In this document: positions 1 through 4,432 of the stretch, one piece after another | Layout: each line of letters opens with the position of its first letter | Position numbering within the stretch: position 1 is the stretch's first letter | Assembly: GCA_022572285.1 (NCBI GenBank) | Contig: JACZWF010000120.1 | Coordinates: forward strand, 1 to 5,088 | Reading direction: 5' to 3' | Length of the DNA stretch: 5,088 nucleotides | Source: Nitrososphaerota archaeon | Lineage (GTDB): Archaea; Thermoproteota; Nitrososphaeria; Nitrososphaerales; UBA57 | Position numbers and translations under genes: made by a program | Notes under the pieces: generated by a model | Seen by the model: the letters and a program-made list of their open reading frames with translations, nothing else | Database searches by the model: none | Told to the model about the DNA's origin: nothing

Positions 1-407
1 GTAGCTATTTGGGCTCAGATGACCTGAAAGATCCATTAGCTGCGATTGGAAGGCAAGCCCTCGCAAATTTCACACCCGCTTACGTATCAATACTATCTTT
101 CAGCTTCCTCTTAGGACTAGAGTCAGGTCGTATCATAGAAATCTTATTTCTAGCCGGTTTGGTCGCCGTTGCGCTTTCAGCCATTCAGCCCATAGTCTTG
201 AGCTATGTACTGAACCCAGGTTCATTTGTGAAGGATTATGCTGACAAATCTGCGGAGGAATTACTGAGAACTAGCATGAAGGAGGACGAGAACACCGTAC
301 GCACCAAGATATCTAAGAAATTCGCAGGCGAGTATTCACGGCGATTACGGGATGAAGTAGAAGAAAGAATCCTAAAGAAACACGAACTTCCCGCGCGCGC
401 TACTTAA
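1..407 (+). CDS. Membrane protein of unknown function, 5'-truncated by the window edge
   Basis: The frame is open to the first base of the window and there is no convincing start. A TTG at position 9 has no ribosome-binding site or promoter in view, so this is most likely the C-terminal part of a longer protein. Counting from that TTG (132 codons), two hydrophobic stretches lie at about residues 21-38 and 42-66, probably a transmembrane hairpin. A strongly charged, helix-prone tail of about 65 residues rich in Lys, Arg and Glu follows and is presumably cytoplasmic. The stop is TAA at 405-407. I do not recognise a family. The loop between the two hydrophobic stretches is short and polar (LESGR). 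The gene has the same orientation as the small membrane protein at 581 but is separated from it by 173 bp containing a fresh promoter, so the two are probably not one operon. Confidence 0.6.
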   Translation, partial: SYLGSDDLKDPLAAIGRQALANFTPAYVSILSFSFLLGLESGRIIEILFLAGLVAVALSAIQPIVLSYVLNPGSFVKDYADKSAEELLRTSMKEDENTVRTKISKKFAGEYSRRLRDEVEERILKKHELPARAT

Positions 408-450
408 TCCCAGCTTGGGCTTCCGTCAATCGCATCCATAGAATCCATGA

Positions 451-484
451 TGAACCTAATCGGGTTCAAATCCCACCAGTCCCA
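451..484 (+). other. tRNA 3'-end-like fragment (degenerate T-arm)
   Basis: Positions 461-475 read CGGGTTCAAATCCCA, which matches the T-loop consensus (TTCAAAT) closed by three G-C pairs. CAGTCCCA follows and resembles the 3' acceptor strand plus discriminator A. The outer two T-stem pairs are mismatched. No matching 5' acceptor strand (GGGACTG) is visible in the preceding 200 bases; TGGGCTT at 415-421 pairs only imperfectly. It may be a decayed tRNA, an attachment-site remnant or a chance match. I could not assemble a complete tRNA from it. Confidence 0.25.
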
Positions 485-546
485 ACCTCGTCCTCAAAAC
501 GTCGCTCTGCCAAGTATTCCGAATGAAATTTCTCAAAGTAGGAATG

Positions 547-554
547 CTTTTTAG
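547..554 (+). promoter_or_regulatory. TATA box for the small membrane protein at 581
   Basis: CTTTTTAG is an archaeal TATA-like element. Its centre is about 30 bp before the ATG at 581, which puts the expected transcription start within a few bases of the start codon. The mRNA would be leaderless or nearly so, which agrees with the absence of a Shine-Dalgarno sequence before the ATG. Confidence 0.5.
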
Positions 555-580
555 CTAATCACACTCAATCCAGATAGAAC

Positions 581-796
581 ATGAAAAAACCGCTCATCAT
601 AGTAGGCACACCATTTGTTGCACTACTAGCCTCCGGATTCATGGCTATAGGAGGTTCTATAATCGACAGTCTTACTATTTCCATCTTCTCTTACATTATG
701 GTCTCCATTCTATATGTCATAGGTTTAGCTTACATTAAGACAAGAGGGCCAGGTTATGTTGCCACTGATGATGGCAAAGATAGAGAGCTCGACTAG
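581..796 (+). CDS. Small two-helix membrane protein, unknown function
   Basis: This 71-residue protein starts MKKP and is almost entirely two hydrophobic helices, at about residues 5-27 and 31-51. They are joined by a short turn (GGSIID), and a charged, Asp/Lys-rich C-terminal tail of about 18 residues follows. The two N-terminal lysines before the first helix suggest a cytoplasmic N terminus and a hairpin with both ends inside. I recognise no family. The start is supported by a TATA-like element about 30 bp upstream. The gene converges on the winged-helix regulator gene, and the two stop codons overlap in a shared CTAG at 793-796. Whether the two are functionally linked is unknown. Confidence 0.65.
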   Translation: MKKPLIIVGTPFVALLASGFMAIGGSIIDSLTISIFSYIMVSILYVIGLAYIKTRGPGYVATDDGKDRELD

Positions 797-1413
797 AGAG
801 AACGCTGGAACCTATTCACGCCATCGATATATGCATCGACAGCTTTCTTGACGGACGGTAACCTATGATACAAGATTCCTAACCATTTGGATATCTCTTC
901 CGGTTGCTGAGCAAGTATGAGCTGGAGACCTAACAATAATTTCACTTCATAATCCAGTTTATCAGAGTACTGTGGAAGGTGGAGAGCATCAGCCGAGATC
1001 ACATAGAAATGCTTCAATGCTTCGATTGTTTCTCCGTCATCAAGGCGGGTAGAGATTTCCTTGGCCATTACGCTAAACTTCGACTCCTTAAACCATATTC
1101 TTGCAACTTTATCGAACGAGTCCTTGACGTGGCTCTTTTTCGGAGCTAAGAGCGTGAGTAGCCCAGTCTCTGTTAGACCGTAGTATTTCTTGGTGTTTCC
1201 ACTTACATGTTTCTCTACCCTATACTTGATTATCTCTTGCCCTTCCACCAACGCCTTGAAAACTCTCTGAGTAGTTCCCAATGGCATCGATGTCCGAACA
1301 TGTGCTCGGTAGATTGTCGTTGGACCGGAGAACGCGATGAATTCTAGAATCCTGTCCTTTTTTACCTGGAATCCACTCACAACTTTCCTAACTGCGCTCG
1401 GTCTCGACATCAT
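793..1413 (-). CDS. Winged-helix DNA-binding transcriptional regulator
   Basis: This 206-residue protein has a winged helix-turn-helix in its N-terminal half. Helix 1 is about residues 19-29 (KDRILEFIAFSG), helix 2 about 33-43, and the probable recognition helix about 46-58 (GTTQRVFKALVEG). A beta wing with the turn VSGNTKKYYGLTETG follows at about 70-84; the 'YYGLTETG' ending is typical of archaeal winged-helix repressors. Residues about 95-206 are helical without a recognisable ligand domain and may dimerise or bind an effector. The first ATG (1411-1413) is followed directly by a second. An AT-rich TATA-like stretch (1439-1445, read on the minus strand) lies about 29 bp upstream, so the transcript is probably leaderless. 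Three copies of a TRTGAGT half-site fill the promoter, one covering its own start codon, which predicts autorepression. The target and effector are not evident. Confidence 0.8.
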   Translation of the reverse strand: MMSRPSAVRKVVSGFQVKKDRILEFIAFSGPTTIYRAHVRTSMPLGTTQRVFKALVEGQEIIKYRVEKHVSGNTKKYYGLTETGLLTLLAPKKSHVKDSFDKVARIWFKESKFSVMAKEISTRLDDGETIEALKHFYVISADALHLPQYSDKLDYEVKLLLGLQLILAQQPEEISKWLGILYHRLPSVKKAVDAYIDGVNRFQRSL

Positions 1414-1458
1414 ATACTCATAATTGTGAGTCTACTGGATAATATGAGTATATATACT
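1412..1458. promoter_or_regulatory. Divergent promoter with inverted-repeat operator
   Basis: This intergenic region holds an exact 11-bp inverted repeat: ATATACTCATA at 1412-1422 and TATGAGTATAT at 1443-1453, 20 bp apart. Within it, ACTCATAATTGTGAGT (1416-1431) is a 16-bp near-palindrome with seven of eight pairs matching. The half-site TRTGAGT therefore occurs three times: once inverted at 1416-1422, and directly at 1425-1431 and 1443-1449, with an 18-bp step between the direct copies. A TATA element on the plus strand (TATATATA, 1449-1456) serves the gene at 1479. One on the minus strand (1439-1445) serves the regulator. Protein bound here would block both promoters and the regulator's leaderless start. 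The winged-helix protein is the natural candidate to bind. Confidence 0.65.
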
Positions 1459-1478
1459 GACAGTGCTAGTCTCAGGTC

Positions 1479-1694
1479 ATGATAGGAACAAACGTAGCTC
1501 CAATAGCCAGCGGTGCAGTACTATTCCTGATGTCAGTCTTTGGTGACAACATCCAACTAGCACCTCCTGAGCCTTCCCCGAAAGTTGACACTTCTCCCTC
1601 AAAGACCGAGGTTACTGGGTCGTCAACACTAGAGCAAGTTGTAACAGAGACTGAAGAGAATCCGGGCTCTCCTGACGTGATAGAACTCGGCTGA
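1479..1694 (+). CDS. Small exported or membrane-anchored protein, acidic Pro/Ser/Thr-rich tail
   Basis: This 71-residue protein has a hydrophobic N-terminal segment at about residues 6-21 (VAPIASGAVLFLMSVFG), which could be a signal peptide or a single anchor. It lacks the usual N-terminal positive charge. The remaining 45 residues are low complexity, rich in Pro, Ser, Thr and Glu, and end in an acidic stretch. That tail resembles an extracytoplasmic linker and has no globular domain I can identify. The ATG lies about 26 bp after the TATATATA box, so the gene is probably leaderless. It is divergent from the winged-helix regulator and shares its operator, so it is probably a target. A T-rich terminator follows about 45 bp after the stop. 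I recognise no homologue. Confidence 0.6.
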   Translation: MIGTNVAPIASGAVLFLMSVFGDNIQLAPPEPSPKVDTSPSKTEVTGSSTLEQVVTETEENPGSPDVIELG

Positions 1695-1737
1695 CGAGGA
1701 ACGTGACTCGATAGCTTAACCTCGAGTTAGGCTTCCC

Positions 1738-1747
1738 TTTTCTTTTT
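1738..1747 (+). terminator. T-rich terminator after the gene at 1479
   Basis: TTTTCTTTTT is a pyrimidine tract of the kind that ends archaeal transcripts. It lies about 45 bp after the TGA of the small exported protein. The preceding 1716-1732 has an imperfect dyad around CTCGAG that could assist, but the T-tract is the main evidence. Confidence 0.5.
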
Positions 1748-1799
1748 CTAATCTCCCCCCATTGGTAAGTACTCTCCAGTGGAGATCAGCCTAGGATCA

Positions 1800-1904
1800 A
1801 TGACTAGCCAAGAGGAACGTCATCTTAAAGCGCGCGGTGACGAGTGGAAGACTTCCGATAATCTTGATATAGTTTCGCAGACGAGATTTCGCGCTAAGGC
1901 TTAA
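1800..1904 (+). CDS. Possible small ORF of 34 codons
   Basis: An ATG at 1800 opens a frame of 34 codons to TAA at 1902-1904. It encodes a hydrophilic, highly charged peptide beginning MTSQEERHLKARGDEW with no membrane segment or known motif. GGAGATC at 1783-1789 resembles an archaeal Shine-Dalgarno sequence but sits rather far (about 10-11 nt) from the ATG. The ORF ends 8 bp before the cysteine hydrolase gene and its 3' half overlaps that gene's likely promoter. It could be a leader peptide, a separate small gene or chance. Confidence 0.2.
   Translation: MTSQEERHLKARGDEWKTSDNLDIVSQTRFRAKA
1865..1873 (+). promoter_or_regulatory. Possible TATA box for the cysteine hydrolase
   Basis: TGATATAGT is centred about 44 bp before the ATG at 1913. 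It would start transcription near 1895 and leave a leader of about 18 nt. No Shine-Dalgarno sequence is seen in that leader. The match is moderate. Confidence 0.35.
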
Positions 1905-1912
1905 TACTAGAA

Positions 1913-2608
1913 ATGGAAAACCCATACGAAGATCCAAAAGAACCTGGATTACCAGCTTCTGACATGGAGCTGCACTTGAGCAAGACCGCCCTTGTTGTAA
2001 CCGATCCCCAAGTTGATTTCTTACAAGAGGGTGGTGTTGCCTGGGATCTTGTTAAGAAAACCGCCGAGGAACTAAACACAGTGGAGAATATAGAACGTCT
2101 ATTCAAAGCGGCAAAAGAAGCAGACATAGTGGTAGCAGTTTCACCACATTATTATTACCAATTCGATCATAAGTGGAAATTTGCTGGCGCAATGGAGAAA
2201 TGGATGCATGCGAATAAGATGTATGATAGAGAAACCCCCTACGCCGAATTAAAGGAAGGTTCGGGTGCAGATTTTATGCCACAATACAAGAAATATATCT
2301 TAGACGGCAAGACAATCGTTCCTTCTCCGCATAAAGTGTATGGTCCTCAACAAAACGACCTTGTCTTACAGCTTCAAAAAAGAGATGTCAGCCAAATTAT
2401 TTTGGCTGGAATGTCGGCAAACCTTTGCGTCGAATCCCATTTGCGCGAACTATTAGAGCGCGGTTTTGAAGTAGCTGTCGTAAGAGATGCGACGGCGGCA
2501 GCTATAATCCCTGAGGGTGATGGTTATCTGGCCGCTTTAGTCAATTTCCGCTTTCTTACAAGTGCCCTTTGGTGGACAGATGAAGTTGTAGAGATGCTGA
2601 AGAAGTAA
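1913..2608 (+). CDS. Isochorismatase-family cysteine hydrolase
   Basis: This 231-residue protein carries the full isochorismatase/nicotinamidase-fold signature. The first strand ends in VVTDPQVDFL, with the catalytic Asp at residue 31. The catalytic Lys is residue 141 in SPHKVYGPQQNDL. The nucleophile is Cys172 in LAGMSANLCVESH, preceded by the residues that form the family's cis-peptide and oxyanion hole. The later 'VVRDATAAA' segment (189-197) is also conserved. Family members hydrolyse amide, imide or vinyl-ether bonds (isochorismate, nicotinamide, N-carbamoyl compounds and others). The substrate cannot be read from this sequence. The triad is intact, so it should be active and cytosolic. 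From memory, the stretch from residue 85 to 225 closely resembles a subfamily widespread in bacteria and fungi, which hints at horizontal acquisition. It appears to be a single-gene transcription unit. Confidence 0.94.
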   Translation: MENPYEDPKEPGLPASDMELHLSKTALVVTDPQVDFLQEGGVAWDLVKKTAEELNTVENIERLFKAAKEADIVVAVSPHYYYQFDHKWKFAGAMEKWMHANKMYDRETPYAELKEGSGADFMPQYKKYILDGKTIVPSPHKVYGPQQNDLVLQLQKRDVSQIILAGMSANLCVESHLRELLERGFEVAVVRDATAAAIIPEGDGYLAALVNFRFLTSALWWTDEVVEMLKK

Positions 2609-2659
2609 CTAATAATAGAGAAATGATTAAAAGTCGATGAAGTAGATAGCGCGGGTAAT

Positions 2660-2686
2660 CAAGAGCATTTTTGCGGTTCTCTCTTG
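2660..2686. repeat. Short inverted repeat in the convergent intergenic region
   Basis: CAAGAG (2660-2665) and CTCTTG (2681-2686) form 6-bp arms around a 15-nt loop that contains five T's. It lies between the convergent hydrolase and recombinase-like genes and could act as a terminator for either. The arms are short, so chance is possible. Confidence 0.25.
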
Positions 2687-2725
2687 GACAATGTGATTTG
2701 AATGCGCGCGCTCCCCCTCCACCCA

Positions 2726-2974
2726 TCATTTTAGAATTCTAAGGTGCTCGATTAGGATCTTCTGAGTTCCGTCCAAGCATTCCTGGATAAGTAAATCTGG
2801 ATTCGTTCCACGTTTCTTTGTCTCCCTCCATCTCAGATAGGCGTGTAAGTGGTAGAGAAATGTCTTCCTGGAAGAACCTGACTTTAGTCCTGCGATCCAG
2901 AAGTCAACCTTGTCGTACTTTAGGAGAGAATCAATATCCAACCTCCTCCGAGGTTCCTGAACCCAAGATGCCAA
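2726..2974 (-). CDS. Tyrosine-recombinase N-terminal (SAM-like) domain protein, probably an integrase fragment
   Basis: This 82-residue ORF starts at TTG (2972-2974); an in-frame stop lies a few codons upstream and there is no ATG. After about 18 residues it reads DFWIAGLKSGSSRKTFLYHLHAYLRW, then NPDLLIQECLDGTQKILIEHLRIL. This is the pattern of the four-helix core-binding (SAM-like) domain of archaeal integrases: 'GLxSxxTRKxYxxxLxxFLxW' followed by 'PDxLI'. The catalytic domain with its Arg, His and Tyr residues is absent. The frame stops with TGA where the arm would continue, and the next 110 bp on this strand show no continuation. It lies 55 bp past the 3' end of tRNA-Gln on the same strand, the setting expected of an integrase relic. 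It could instead be a stand-alone DNA-binding protein. The assignment is by eye. Confidence 0.5.
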   Translation of the reverse strand: MASWVQEPRRRLDIDSLLKYDKVDFWIAGLKSGSSRKTFLYHLHAYLRWRETKKRGTNPDLLIQECLDGTQKILIEHLRILK

Positions 2975-3007
2975 AGTTCGATGTCTCTTTTCAGATTAAG
3001 ACACAGA

Positions 3008-3019
3008 CAAATAAAACAA
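3008..3019 (-). terminator. T-rich terminator of tRNA-Gln
   Basis: On the minus strand this reads TTGTTTTATTTG, starting about 10 nt after the tRNA discriminator base. Such T-rich tracts end archaeal tRNA transcripts. The same AT-rich stretch lies 34-45 bp before the TTG of the integrase-like ORF and could double as its promoter. Confidence 0.45.
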
Positions 3020-3063
3020 TATGATTAGTAGCCCGGCCCAGATTCGAACTGGGGTCACCGGCT

Positions 3064-3081
3064 TACATCGCCTTTGAAGCA
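3064..3081 (-). other. tRNA-Gln intron 3 (anticodon loop, 37/38)
   Basis: An 18-nt insertion follows G37, the usual site for archaeal introns. The boundaries are set mainly by the need to restore CTTTGGA and the CCGGC/GCCGG stem. No canonical 4-bp central helix with two 3-nt bulges fits. Instead GCCTTTG (3089-3083) pairs perfectly with CAAAGGC (3076-3070) across a 6-nt loop, covering the anticodon. The junction may be shifted by one to three bases, which would give T38 instead of A38. Confidence 0.65.
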
Positions 3082-3094
3082 CCAAAGGCCGGTA

Positions 3095-3112
3095 TTCAAG
3101 AGGCATAACCAT
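3095..3112 (-). other. tRNA-Gln intron 2 (D-stem 3' strand, after nucleotide 24)
   Basis: The 18-nt intron has a canonical BHB: outer helix GGT/ACC, bulges CAA and AAT, central helix CAAG/CTTG, and a small inner GG/CC helix. Cutting after the second bulge base joins GCA to TACCGGC and restores the 3' strand of the D-stem and position 26. Confidence 0.8.
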
Positions 3113-3127
3113 TGCTTGACCTCTACA

Positions 3128-3150
3128 CTCGGTGGACTCTTTTGAATCCT
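3128..3150 (-). other. tRNA-Gln intron 1 (D-stem, after nucleotide 10)
   Basis: The 23-nt intron is placed by its BHB fold. Exon CGGT pairs with intron ACCG as the 4-bp central helix, with 3-nt bulges GGA and AGT. An inner helix GGATTC/GAGTCC (one wobble) is capped by AAAA. Cutting after the second base of each bulge restores T8 G9 G10 T11. An outer exon helix is nearly absent. Confidence 0.8.
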
Positions 3151-3180
3151 CCACCGGGCTAAAGCCTTCTCCGGGCCGTG

Positions 3181-3190
3181 CTATTTAGCT
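3181..3190 (-). promoter_or_regulatory. TATA box of tRNA-Gln
   Basis: On the minus strand AGCTAAATAG is centred about 25 bp before the first nucleotide of the tRNA (3160), the standard archaeal spacing. It overlaps the TAA stop (3187-3185) of the DUF354 gene on the same strand. Confidence 0.55.
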
Positions 3191-4279
3191 AGCTAGTCTC
3201 TGATTAAGCTTTTCTCTCATGAGACTATCGAGTCTCGCGGTAATGACCTTCAGCGGGTCATGCATTCCAGATCTTATCATCTTGGCTCTCTTTCTAGATT
3301 CTTTCAGTTCTTTCCCATCTCGCAAAAAGTGCCTCGCATTCCTTATTACGCCATCGATGTCTCGGGGTTTAGTGAGAAGTTCTTTTGAGATTAAGTACCG
3401 TTCAACAAAGTAGCTGCCTCTAAAGAAGGATATTGCTGGAACGCCAAGGAGTGCAGCTTCAGCGGTCATCGTTCCACCCATCCCGATGAACAGGTTTGAA
3501 CTAAGGAGCAGAGAGACACCATCCACTAGATCTGGAGGGCAGATTACTCTTCCTTTGAAGTTCTCTAGAACCGTATCAATCTGTTCAGAGTATCTACAAA
3601 GCACAACGATATTATGGGATCGAAACTCCTCAGCAAGTCGTCTAAGGAGAGCAAATTCCTCGGTATACCCCATCTCTTTGACATTCATCAAATAAGATGC
3701 AAAGCTCTCCTCCAATCTCAAGACAATGGTTCCCTTGCTATAATCCAAGTCTAAATCGGGGGTGCCGGGATTCGTAAGATCGCGTCTCTTCAGCCAGACA
3801 AAAGGGTCGAGCGCCTTATAGTGGAAGATTTTCCCCCGGGAGACTCCATAACGGGTCCAGGCCTCAGTTGGTATGATCCATGGGCAAAGAAGTGCATCGG
3901 AAAGCGGGATAGTGAGTCGTGCTACAGCATTTGCGTGGGGAGAATCGTTCACGGTAACGATCATCATCCCCAGACCAAATGCCACTCTAGTGGCTTCTGG
4001 GGAGCTGAAGGATACGGCAAAGTCAGGTGGATCTCCCTCGAACATCTCTTGGAGTAGTCTCATCCTTTCGATGCTTGCAGAGAGCTTTGGAGAGAGATTC
4101 TTCCCTCCATGAGATCCGACGAAATCTACCTTGAGACCCCTCTTCCTAATCATAAGCTCCGCCTCACGATAATGTCGAGATGTCACACGCACATCATCGC
4201 CCCTCTCTCTAAGATTTTCAATAAACGGTTCGAAAAAAAGGACTTGCTTAGGCGTGAGCATATCTATCCAGACGTGCAT
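3185..4279 (-). CDS. DUF354 family protein, glycosyltransferase-like (GT-B fold)
   Basis: This 364-residue protein spans the usual length of DUF354 (PF04007), which resembles UDP-GlcNAc 2-epimerase and GT-B glycosyltransferases. The hallmarks appear in order: MHVWIDMLTPKQVLFFEP at the N terminus, SHGGK at 56-60, SSPEATRVAFGLG at about 92-104, and VNDSPHANAVARLTIPL at 110-126. The C-terminal half has VDGVSLLLSSNLFIGMGG (252-269), then TMTAEAALLGVPAISFF, the sugar-nucleotide-binding region of the fold. It probably acts in the cytosol on nucleotide-sugar or lipid-linked glycan intermediates; its exact reaction is not established. I chose the ATG at 4279 over an in-frame TTG five codons upstream because family members begin 'MKVWID' and the TATA box sits 33 bp before this ATG. 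It is divergent from a dehydrogenase-like gene and ends 24 bp before tRNA-Gln. Confidence 0.92.
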   Translation of the reverse strand: MHVWIDMLTPKQVLFFEPFIENLRERGDDVRVTSRHYREAELMIRKRGLKVDFVGSHGGKNLSPKLSASIERMRLLQEMFEGDPPDFAVSFSSPEATRVAFGLGMMIVTVNDSPHANAVARLTIPLSDALLCPWIIPTEAWTRYGVSRGKIFHYKALDPFVWLKRRDLTNPGTPDLDLDYSKGTIVLRLEESFASYLMNVKEMGYTEEFALLRRLAEEFRSHNIVVLCRYSEQIDTVLENFKGRVICPPDLVDGVSLLLSSNLFIGMGGTMTAEAALLGVPAISFFRGSYFVERYLISKELLTKPRDIDGVIRNARHFLRDGKELKESRKRAKMIRSGMHDPLKVITARLDSLMREKLNQRLAS

Positions 4280-4307
4280 TACCTGAATATGCAAAGTCGT
4301 CGATTAC

Positions 4308-4317
4308 GGTTATAACC
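4308..4317 (-). promoter_or_regulatory. TATA box of the DUF354 gene
   Basis: GGTTATAACC is a perfect 10-bp palindrome whose TTATAA core is 33 bp before the ATG at 4279. This predicts a transcript with a leader of only a few bases. Its symmetry means it could also position the transcription machinery in the plus direction, but the plus-strand gene starts about 115 bp away. Confidence 0.55.
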
Positions 4318-4432
4318 TTTCGTGAGGTTTCAAAAAACTAATGTTAATCCACCGGAAGCTTCTTGCCTCTCCTGAATCCGGCTTAGAATGGAGATGGAGG
4401 GTTACGGCGCCTGATGAGTAATTCTTAAGGAT

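Larger units (their letters stand above)
3029..3160 (-). tRNA. tRNA-Gln (anticodon UUG) with three introns
   Basis: Joining 3160-3151, 3127-3113, 3094-3082 and 3063-3029 gives a 73-nt cloverleaf. The acceptor is AGCCCGG/CCGGGCT with A73 and the T8 G9 linker. The D-stem is GTGT/GCAT (two wobbles), the anticodon stem CCGGC/GCCGG with loop CTTTGGA, the variable loop TGAC, and the T-arm CCCAG-TTCGAAT-CTGGG. The anticodon UUG is at 3085-3083. The A1-U72 pair is as usual for archaeal tRNA-Gln, which is charged with Glu and then amidated. No CCA is encoded. Introns of 23, 18 and 18 nt interrupt it after nucleotides 10, 24 and 37, so 45% of the gene is intron. The first two have BHB folds; the third does not fit the canonical one. 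A TATA box is correctly placed upstream. Confidence 0.9.

Noticed and set aside
411..421. CCCAGCTTGGG hairpin after the first gene as a terminator
   Set aside because: Only a 4-bp stem with a 3-nt loop and no T-tract behind it, so too weak to list as a terminator.
1696..1819. Direct repeat GAGGAACGT at 1696-1704 and 1811-1819
   Set aside because: At 9 bp, with no further similarity on either side and no element between them, it is compatible with chance.
1894..2127. Minus-strand 77-codon ORF over the hydrolase 5' end
   Set aside because: It is antisense to the conserved isochorismatase-fold N terminus, with low-complexity Ser-rich content typical of a shadow frame.
2818..3024. Plus-strand 68-codon ORF opposite the integrase-like fragment
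   Set aside because: The minus-strand frame has a recognisable recombinase-type pattern, whereas this translation is Ser/Arg-rich without a motif.
3095..3150. Possible pairing between tRNA intron 1 (ATTCAAAAGAG) and intron 2 (CTCTTGAAT)
   Set aside because: The match needs a bulge and competes with the stronger BHB helices that explain both splice sites, so it is probably coincidental.
4280..4294. TTG start for DUF354 five codons upstream of the ATG
   Set aside because: Family members start at the 'MxVWID' strand. The TATA box is only about 18 bp before the TTG, too close for a transcript containing it.
3219..4315. Several plus-strand ORFs of 64-79 codons inside the DUF354 gene
   Set aside because: They are antisense to a clear DUF354 coding sequence and show no plausible protein features or start signals.
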